Shown here: positions 14,692-19,260 of the stretch, piece by piece
How positions within the stretch are numbered: position 1 is the first letter of the stretch
Layout: each line of letters begins with the position of its first letter
Assembly: GCA_026647215.1 (NCBI GenBank)
Contig: JAPKHC010000055.1
Coordinates: 1 to 19,260 of the forward strand
Source of the DNA: F1-120-MAGs118 sp013360535
GTDB taxonomy: Bacteria > Planctomycetota > UBA1135 > GCA-002686595
Length of the DNA stretch: 19,260 bases
Direction of reading: 5' to 3'
Notes under the pieces: model-generated
Database searches by the model: none
Seen by the model: only the letters and a program-made list of their open reading frames with translations
What the model was told of the DNA's origin: nothing
Position numbers and translations under genes: made by a program

Positions 14692-14990
14692 TGAAGCTGT
14701 CTCTGATGAGTCTCGGTGTCCTGGTGCTCGCGGGCGCGAGCGCTCTCGGTGTCGCGGCAGCAACTTCGGAGCGCGCCGACTGCCCCGGGAAGATCACATG
14801 CCCGCTGACGGGCGAAGTCATCTGCCGCGACCATTGCCCGAACGTCGATCCGAACCGTCCCGACTGCCCGGGACGCATCGTGTGCCCGCTCACGGGTGAA
14901 CTCATCTGCGTGGACCAATGCCCGGCGGGAGCGAAGTCCACGACGGCGGCTGCGGACGTTCCGTCCTGCTGCCAGAAGAAGAGCGAGTAG
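14688..14990 (+). CDS. Exported Cys-repeat protein, probable metal-binding
   Basis: 100 aa with a strong ribosome site (AAGGAG, about 14676). Residues 1-26 are a Sec signal peptide (LSLMSLGVLVLAGASALGVA). The mature part has two copies of a 20-residue motif, at about 31-51 and 59-79, pattern DCPGxIxCPLTGExICxDxC. Cys spacing is identical in both (x5, x7, x3: C32, C38, C46, C50 and C60, C66, C74, C78). It ends in a vicinal pair (SCCQKK). No family is recognised. Two four-Cys units in an exported protein of a MerR-controlled operon suggest a metal-binding periplasmic protein; the alternative is a disulfide-rich structural protein. Confidence 0.75.
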   Translation: MMKLSLMSLGVLVLAGASALGVAAATSERADCPGKITCPLTGEVICRDHCPNVDPNRPDCPGRIVCPLTGELICVDQCPAGAKSTTAAADVPSCCQKKSE

Positions 14991-15037
14991 TCACGCGGAA
15001 GGTCGTCTACGGGCGGGGCGTTTGACACGATCGGGCG

Positions 15038-15367
15038 ATGCTCAGCACCGTCGGCCTGTTCGTCGTCACCGCGCTCGCCGAGATCGTCGGGTGCTACCTG
15101 CCCTACCTCTGGCTCCGGCGCGACGGGAGCCCGTGGCTCCTCGTTCCCGCCGCCGCCGCGCTGGCGGCGTTCGCGTGGTTGCTCACGCTGCACCCCGCGC
15201 TCGGGGCTGGCCGTACCTACGCGGCCTACGGCGGCGTGTACGTCTCGGTCGCCGTGCTCTGGATGTGGTGGATCGAGGGAACGCGGCCCGACCGCTGGGA
15301 CGCGCTCGGAGTCGGGCTCACGCTAGCGGGCATGGCCGTGATCGCCTTCGCGCCGCGCACCGCGTAG
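15038..15367 (+). CDS. ynfA: YnfA/UPF0060 family membrane protein
   Basis: 109 aa, the usual length for the family. Four hydrophobic helices and the family pattern are seen: TALAEIVGCYLPYLWLR near the start, LHPALGAGRTYAAYGGVYV in the middle and GVGLTLAGMAVIAF at the end. YnfA proteins resemble small multidrug resistance transporters; the natural substrate is unclear. They are frequent passengers next to metal-resistance genes. The gene stands 47 bp after the Cys-repeat gene in the same direction and is convergent with the small lipoprotein gene, with two bases between the stop codons. Confidence 0.88.
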   Translation: MLSTVGLFVVTALAEIVGCYLPYLWLRRDGSPWLLVPAAAALAAFAWLLTLHPALGAGRTYAAYGGVYVSVAVLWMWWIEGTRPDRWDALGVGLTLAGMAVIAFAPRTA

Positions 15368-15369
15368 CG

Positions 15370-15738
15370 CTACAGCGCGCGCAACATCTCGCGCGTCCCC
15401 GGAGGTCCCGTGACCTCGAACGTCACCGGCCCGGTGCCCGGCTCGGCGGAGAGTTTGAAGCGCAGGAAGCTACAGCACGTCCGTTCCTGATCGACGACGC
15501 GGGCCAGCTCTAGGAGGAGCCCAGGCGATGACTCGAACGTCAGTCGCAAACCGTCTTCGAGGTCGGCGACTTCCATCGCGCGCTCGATGAGGCCGGGAAT
15601 GAGCTGCGCTCGGCGGTCGTTCAGCTCATCGGGCGTGAGCGCGCAGGCGACCGGCGCGTGTTCGGGTTCGGCCATGTCACGGGGCGGCGTCGAGCAGGAA
15701 ACGACGAGCGCCAGGGCGAGAGGGAGGAGGCAACGCAT
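15370..15738 (-). CDS. Small lipoprotein with a conserved ERxCCxFL motif
   Basis: 122 aa. A lipoprotein signal (CLLPLALALVVSC, Cys15) precedes a domain with LTPDELNDRRAQLIPGLIER, then FESSPGLLLELARVVDQERT-CCSFLRFKL (C88, C89) and EVTGPPGTREML. I recall this ERxCCxFL...GPPGT pattern from small unnamed proteins found near mercury and other metal genes, usually cytoplasmic; the lipoprotein anchor here would place it outside the inner membrane. The vicinal Cys pair is a plausible thiophilic metal site. The function is unknown and the family link is from memory only. Confidence 0.7.
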   Translation of the reverse strand: MRCLLPLALALVVSCSTPPRDMAEPEHAPVACALTPDELNDRRAQLIPGLIERAMEVADLEDGLRLTFESSPGLLLELARVVDQERTCCSFLRFKLSAEPGTGPVTFEVTGPPGTREMLRAL

Positions 15739-15786
15739 GAGGTCGGAGATCGTACCTCGAAGCGCTGCCCCACTCTCTCCCTCGCC

Positions 15787-17010
15787 CTACGCCGCCTCGG
15801 CCTTCGCCTGGGCCTTGCCCAGGAGGAAGCGCGCGACCTTCTCCGCCTCGCCGCGCAGGAACTCCATCGAGAGCTTCTGGTAGTGCTCCGTGATGTCCTT
15901 CGAGCGGTGGTTGAGTAGGTGCTTCGTCGCGGGGACTTCGATCCCGGCCTCGGCGCACGCCGACGCGAAAGTGTGCCGCGCGATGTGGGGCGTGTAGCCG
16001 AACCCGCGCAGCGCGTCCTCCTCGCAGTTGTGGACGTGCGTCACCTTCCCGTCGCGCCCGATCGTCGGGAACACGAACGCGGAGTTGGGGAACAGCACCG
16101 AGTTCTCGTCGCGGCGACGGCGAAGGATGCGCGCGACCGGCGCGCTGAGCGGGATCGTGAACGCGGCCTTGGGTCCGCCCTTCGGGTTGGGCCGGTGAAG
16201 CGTCGGCGCGTCGGTGTCGAGGCCCGCGATGTCCGACCACACGATGGAGCGGCAGTCGAGCGACCGCAGGCCCGTCAGGCACAACATCCGAACGAGGTCC
16301 GCGCGGACCGGGTTCTTGACCTCGCGCTCGATCGTCGCCCAGAACTCGGGGAACACACTCCACGCGATCGGCTTCCGCTCCTCGCTGTGGCCGTTCCAGA
16401 TGATGCCGCGCGTCGGCGAGTCGGGCAGCGTCTCGTGGAGCCTCATCATGTTGCGCCACGCCGCGCGGAAGAGACGGCACGCGCGGTCCGCCGCCGCCGG
16501 TCCACGGTCGCGCGTCAGCGCTTGGTGGATGTCGTCCAGCTCAACGCGGGAGAACGAGTGAAGCGCGCGGTCGAGGTAGTTGCCCCAGTAGTGCTTCGCG
16601 TCGTACTCGGCGTCGGAGATCGAGCGCGGCTGCTTCCGGTTCGTCTTCATCGCGCGCACGTGGCGCTCGAACGCATCGCGCAGCGTCGCACCCTCGGCGG
16701 GCTTCGCTTCCGGGTCGCGGCCGTCGCGCGCCGCCTTGAACCAGTCGCGCGCTCTCTCGCGCGCCTCGTCGAGCCCCATCGTGGGGAACCTCCCGAGCGA
16801 CCAGCGCCGCGTCTTGCCGTGAACGTCGGTCTGGAGGCACCACGTTCGAGTCGGCGGCTCGCCGTTCGGACGCGCCTTGCCGACGCGGATGCCGAAGCCC
16901 GGAGGGTCGGCGCGGTCGTCGAAGTAGATGGCATCGCCCGTCTCGGGCGCGACCGCGTGCTTGGCGATGCTGGACGTGGAGAAGCGGAAGCGGCGCTTGG
17001 CGTTGGTCAT
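15787..17010 (-). CDS. int: Tyrosine recombinase (site-specific integrase)
   Basis: 407 aa. The N-terminal arm-binding domain is DUF4102-like (GFGIRVGKARP ... RWSLGRFPTMGLDEARERAR). A SAM-like core-binding domain spans about 105-200 and the catalytic domain about 215-390. Catalytic residues are visible: R249 (TGLRS), H342 and R345 (HIARH), H368 (LLNHRS) and nucleophile Y377 (EHYQ). All are intact, so the enzyme should be active. It lies about 220 bp from attR and reads away from it, the common position for an integrase of an excisable element. Its target appears to be the sigma gene region 4 codons, not a tRNA gene. Confidence 0.95.
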   Translation of the reverse strand: MTNAKRRFRFSTSSIAKHAVAPETGDAIYFDDRADPPGFGIRVGKARPNGEPPTRTWCLQTDVHGKTRRWSLGRFPTMGLDEARERARDWFKAARDGRDPEAKPAEGATLRDAFERHVRAMKTNRKQPRSISDAEYDAKHYWGNYLDRALHSFSRVELDDIHQALTRDRGPAAADRACRLFRAAWRNMMRLHETLPDSPTRGIIWNGHSEERKPIAWSVFPEFWATIEREVKNPVRADLVRMLCLTGLRSLDCRSIVWSDIAGLDTDAPTLHRPNPKGGPKAAFTIPLSAPVARILRRRRDENSVLFPNSAFVFPTIGRDGKVTHVHNCEEDALRGFGYTPHIARHTFASACAEAGIEVPATKHLLNHRSKDITEHYQKLSMEFLRGEAEKVARFLLGKAQAKAEAA

Positions 17011-17063
17011 GGTGCTGCGTTTCTTTCTTGATGGCCTTCCGAACCGTACCCCCGTATCGACGC

Positions 17064-17093
17064 GCCGGTAGGCGAACCGGAGCCGCCGGTAGG
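17064..17093. repeat. Right-end arm-type sites (GCCGGTAGG x2)
   Basis: GCCGGTAGG at 17064-17072 and 17085-17093, 21 bp apart (two helical turns). The inner CGGTAGG matches the two copies near the left end (2222-2228, 2233-2239). Likely binding sites for the integrase N-terminal domain. Confidence 0.5.
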
Positions 17094-17211
17094 TTCCCGG
17101 TCGGACTTGGGGGCGGTTCCCGTCGGTCGGAGTCGGTGACCGGCGGACCCCGAGACCTCTCGAATCACCATTCCCGGCCGTTTCGGCGGGGATCGGCGGC
17201 GGGAGGCGGAG

Positions 17212-17640
17212 CTAGTCGGACCAGACGGACGAACGCGGCGGCAGGCCCTCGAACCAGCGCAGCATCACGACCTCGCGGAAGGCAGGCTCGAGCGAGAGCA
17301 CCGCGTCGACCACCGAACGCAGCGTCTCCTCGCGCTCGCGCGCCGTCGGCTCGTCGAGCGCCTCCGCCCGCGCGCCGTCGCGCTCGCGCTGCGTGCGTCG
17401 CTCGTCGGCGCGCCTTTCGTTCGACACAAGTCGGCGCAGCACCGTCGCGAGCCAGCCGCCGAGCCCCGTGCCCTCCGCGGGCCGGCGCTCGAGGTACCGG
17501 AGCCACGTCTCCTGCACCGCGTCGTCCGCGCCCTGCTCCCCCACCAGCGCCCGCGCCAGCGACCGCAACGCCGCGCCGTGGGCCACCACCTCCGGCGGTC
17601 CGGCCTCGCCCCCGCCGGCGGTCCTGCTGCGCGTTTCCAT
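17212..17640 (-). pseudogene. 5' part of the split ECF sigma factor gene
   Basis: 142 codons from the ATG at 17640 (GGAAGG upstream; ATG 17658 is also possible). Region 2 is recognisable (HGAALRSLARALVGEQGADD, AVQETWLRYL, GGWLATVLRRLVSNERR), then a linker and the beginning of region 4 (VLSLEPAFREVVMLRWFEGLPPR). After the attR core the frame enters the element and ends after SSVWSD. The recognition helix is missing, so the product could bind core RNA polymerase but not read a -35 element in the normal way. Joined to the piece at 102-2159 it would give about 818 aa. The A/T-rich stretch at 17673-17693 upstream may hold its promoter. Confidence 0.88.
17234..17241. repeat. Right attachment-site core (attR), CGCGGCGG
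   Basis: Direct repeat of 2152-2159. On the minus strand the host frame reads ...RWFEGLPPR up to this point and then six element-derived codons (SSVWSD) and a stop. Confidence 0.75.
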
Positions 17641-17747
17641 CGCTCCCTTCCACACCATGCGCGCCCGATCCTGTCACTTTTTTCACACTTTTCCGCGCCC
17701 GCGGACTCGCGGCGAACCAAACGGCCCCGGATTTCGTCTACTGGGGC

Positions 17748-19067
17748 ATGCCCTCCCCCGTCCTGCGTCCGCTGAGCGCGACCCTGCTCCTCGTGACCCC
17801 GCTGATCGCGCAGGGTCCGCCGCCGAATTACTACGCGAGCGTCGACACGACCAACCCGACGACGCTCCGCGCGACCCTGCACGCGGTGATCGACGACCAC
17901 ACGCGCATCCCGTACACGGCGTCCGCGGTCGACACGTGGGACGTGCTCGCGCTGGCGAGCGAGAACCCGACCAACACGACGCGCATCCTCGACGTGTATG
18001 GCAACGAGAGCCTCGCCAAGGAGACCGGCGGCAACAACTTCTACAACCGCGAGCACACGTGGCCGAACAGCTACGGCTTCCCGGTCGATGGCGGCTGCAA
18101 TTATCCGTACACCGACTGCCACATGCTGTTCCTCTCGGACATTTTCTACAACTCCGAGCGGGGCAACGCGCCGTACCGCAATGTCACGAATGGCGCGGAA
18201 TACACGACCGTCGCCAACGCGGGGCTCGGCGGCGGGAGCGGCGTCTATCCGGGCAATTCGAACTGGGGCAACGGCCAGGGCACGTCGAATGGCTGGGAGA
18301 CGTGGATCGGGCGCCGCGGTGATGTCGCGCGCGCGATCCTGTATGCGGATGTGCGCTATGAGGGCGGCTCGCACGGTCCTTCGGGCTGTGCGGAGCCCGA
18401 CCTGATCGTCACCGACAGCCAGTCGCTGATCGCGGGCTCGTCGACGGGCAACAACACGTCGGTCGCGTACATGGGCATGAAGACCGTCCTGCTGCAGTGG
18501 CACCAGCAGGACCCTCCGGACGCGTGGGAGCGCCGCCGCAACGACGTGATCGCGAGCTTCCAGGGCAACCGCAATCCGTTCATCGATCACCCCGAGTGGG
18601 TGAGCTGCATCTTCAGCGGCTCCTGCAGCGTCGCCGTCGCCTACTGCACGTCGAGCACGACCACGAACGGTTGCGTGCCGTCTCTCGCGGCCACGGGCAC
18701 GCCGAGCGTCGCAGCGAGCTCCGGCTTCGTCATCACCGCGAGCAACGTCGAAGGCCAGCGCACCGGGCTCATCTTCTACGGCGTCAACGGGCCCAAGAGC
18801 TCCGTCTGGGCCGTCGGCAGCACGAGCTTCCTCTGCGTGAAGGCCCCGACGCAGCGCATGAACTCCTTCAACTCCGGCGGCACCAACAACACGTGCACCG
18901 GCGCGCTCGCCACCGACTGGCTCACCTACCTGAGCACCCACCCCAACGCCGTCGGCCAACCCTTCGCTACCGGCACCGTCGTCAACGCCCAAGCCTGGTT
19001 CCGCGACCCTCCCGCCCCCGGCGCCACGAACCTCTCCAACGGCCTGCAATTCACGACGCGGCCGTGA
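17748..19067 (+). CDS. Secreted endonuclease I family protein
   Basis: 439 aa. The signal peptide (LRPLSATLLLVTPLIAQ) is followed by an Endonuclease_1-type domain. It has the REHTWPNSYGF motif (101-111, matching the family's NREHVWP catalytic signature), DCHMLFLSDIFYNSERGN (123-140) and a downstream KTVLLQWHQQDPPDAWERRR block. Enzymes of this family cut DNA or RNA outside the cytoplasm. The C-terminal about 140 residues (from AYCTSSTTTNGC to GLQFTTRP) are a separate beta-rich, disulfide-bearing domain that I associate with secreted proteins of marine planctomycetes, possibly a sorting or surface domain. The frame runs upstream without a stop, but the signal peptide fixes the start. It is host DNA, divergent from the sigma gene. 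Confidence 0.85.
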   Translation: MPSPVLRPLSATLLLVTPLIAQGPPPNYYASVDTTNPTTLRATLHAVIDDHTRIPYTASAVDTWDVLALASENPTNTTRILDVYGNESLAKETGGNNFYNREHTWPNSYGFPVDGGCNYPYTDCHMLFLSDIFYNSERGNAPYRNVTNGAEYTTVANAGLGGGSGVYPGNSNWGNGQGTSNGWETWIGRRGDVARAILYADVRYEGGSHGPSGCAEPDLIVTDSQSLIAGSSTGNNTSVAYMGMKTVLLQWHQQDPPDAWERRRNDVIASFQGNRNPFIDHPEWVSCIFSGSCSVAVAYCTSSTTTNGCVPSLAATGTPSVAASSGFVITASNVEGQRTGLIFYGVNGPKSSVWAVGSTSFLCVKAPTQRMNSFNSGGTNNTCTGALATDWLTYLSTHPNAVGQPFATGTVVNAQAWFRDPPAPGATNLSNGLQFTTRP

Positions 19068-19219
19068 ACGGTTGAGATCGTGTCAGCGCGCGACAATGCG
19101 GCGCCGGAGCGGGGAATACCGGAATACCGAGATGGGATGAGAGGGGCCACCTGGCCAGGGCGCGGTCATAGGCTGACCGTGTGTACCGCACTCGAGGTGC
19201 AAACCCCTTACAGGTGACC

Positions 19220-19260
19220 CATGAACAAGCTTAGCGAAGTCTCGGTTGATGTAGTGGCCG
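19220..19260 (+). CDS. Start of a gene cut by the window edge
   Basis: ATG at 19220 with AGGTGA about 5 nt upstream; 13 complete codons are visible (MNKLSEVSVDVVA). Too short to identify. The 150 bp before it hold no gene. Confidence 0.45.

Larger units (their letters stand above)
2152..17241. mobile_element. Integrative element (~15 kb) inserted in an ECF sigma factor gene
   Basis: The limits come from the interrupted sigma gene. The 8-bp CGCGGCGG occurs at 2152-2159 and 17234-17241, in frame with the LPPR codons of both gene halves, and the unrelated sequence begins exactly next to it on each side. Inside lie a tyrosine recombinase beside the right end, small HTH (excisionase/regulator-like) genes beside the left end, a primase-helicase with an iteron cluster, a terminase-small-subunit-like gene, several small unknown genes and a mercury-type cargo block. 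The heptamer CGGTAGG occurs twice near each end and may mark integrase arm sites. There is no relaxase, large terminase or capsid gene, so transfer would need a helper. It could be a phage satellite, a degenerate prophage or a non-conjugative integrative element. Confidence 0.88.

Noticed and set aside
17011..17241. Integration into a tRNA gene
   Set aside because: No tRNA-like sequence is present at either end; the junction lies in the sigma gene.
17028..17747. Upstream extension of the endonuclease I frame
   Set aside because: The extension is Arg/Pro-rich, crosses attR and the sigma fragment, and precedes a proper signal peptide that begins at 17748.
17265..19049. 594-codon minus-strand frame opposite endonuclease I
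   Set aside because: No recognisable domain; the plus strand has a signal peptide, catalytic motifs and a C-terminal domain. The frame also runs through the sigma fragment in a different phase.

Overview
The window is GC-rich DNA from a bacterium, most likely a marine planctomycete. Two clues support this. One is an ECF sigma factor with a large membrane-anchored C-terminal extension. The other is a secreted endonuclease I ending in a 'YCTSS...GLQFTTRP' type C-terminal domain that I associate with deep-branching planctomycetes. The assignment is inference.

Layout. The outer parts (1-2159 and 17234-19260) are host chromosome. A roughly 15.1-kb integrative element (about 2160-17233) sits between them and cuts one host gene in two. 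The 5' part of an ECF sigma gene (region 2 and the start of region 4) lies at 17212-17640. The rest of region 4, a transmembrane segment and a carboxypeptidase-regulatory-like extension lie at 102-2159. Both are on the minus strand. The 8-bp sequence CGCGGCGG is present at both ends, and joining the two copies restores the reading frame exactly (...EGLPPR|DIARRL...). This resembles the sigK/skin arrangement of Bacillus subtilis.

The left and middle part of the element is a plus-strand replication/phage-like module: two small HTH/excisionase-type proteins translationally coupled to an 873-aa primase-SF3 helicase, then an iteron-rich candidate origin (5517-5827), a terminase-small-subunit-like protein, and five or six small uncharacterised genes ending at a strong terminator. 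There is no large terminase, portal, capsid or relaxase, so the layout recalls phage satellites rather than a full prophage. A tyrosine recombinase (15787-17010) lies beside the right end.

The right part is mercury or thiophilic-metal cargo: a CopZ-MerT-MerP-like fusion transporter, two MerR-type regulators, a small Cys-bearing membrane protein, an exported Cys-repeat protein, a YnfA-family membrane protein and a small lipoprotein. No mercuric reductase (merA) or organomercurial lyase (merB) is seen.

The most striking gene is 10439-11923 on the minus strand. Read normally it is broken by four in-frame UGA codons. Two replace the cysteines of an HMA metal-binding motif (UxxU instead of CxxC). 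The other two are adjacent (UU) in a thioredoxin-like domain. Each pair is followed at the right distance by an RNA hairpin that fits the bacterial SECIS rule. I read it as a 494-aa exported selenoprotein with four selenocysteines, divergent from the mercury transporter and probably part of a selenium-based metal-binding pathway.
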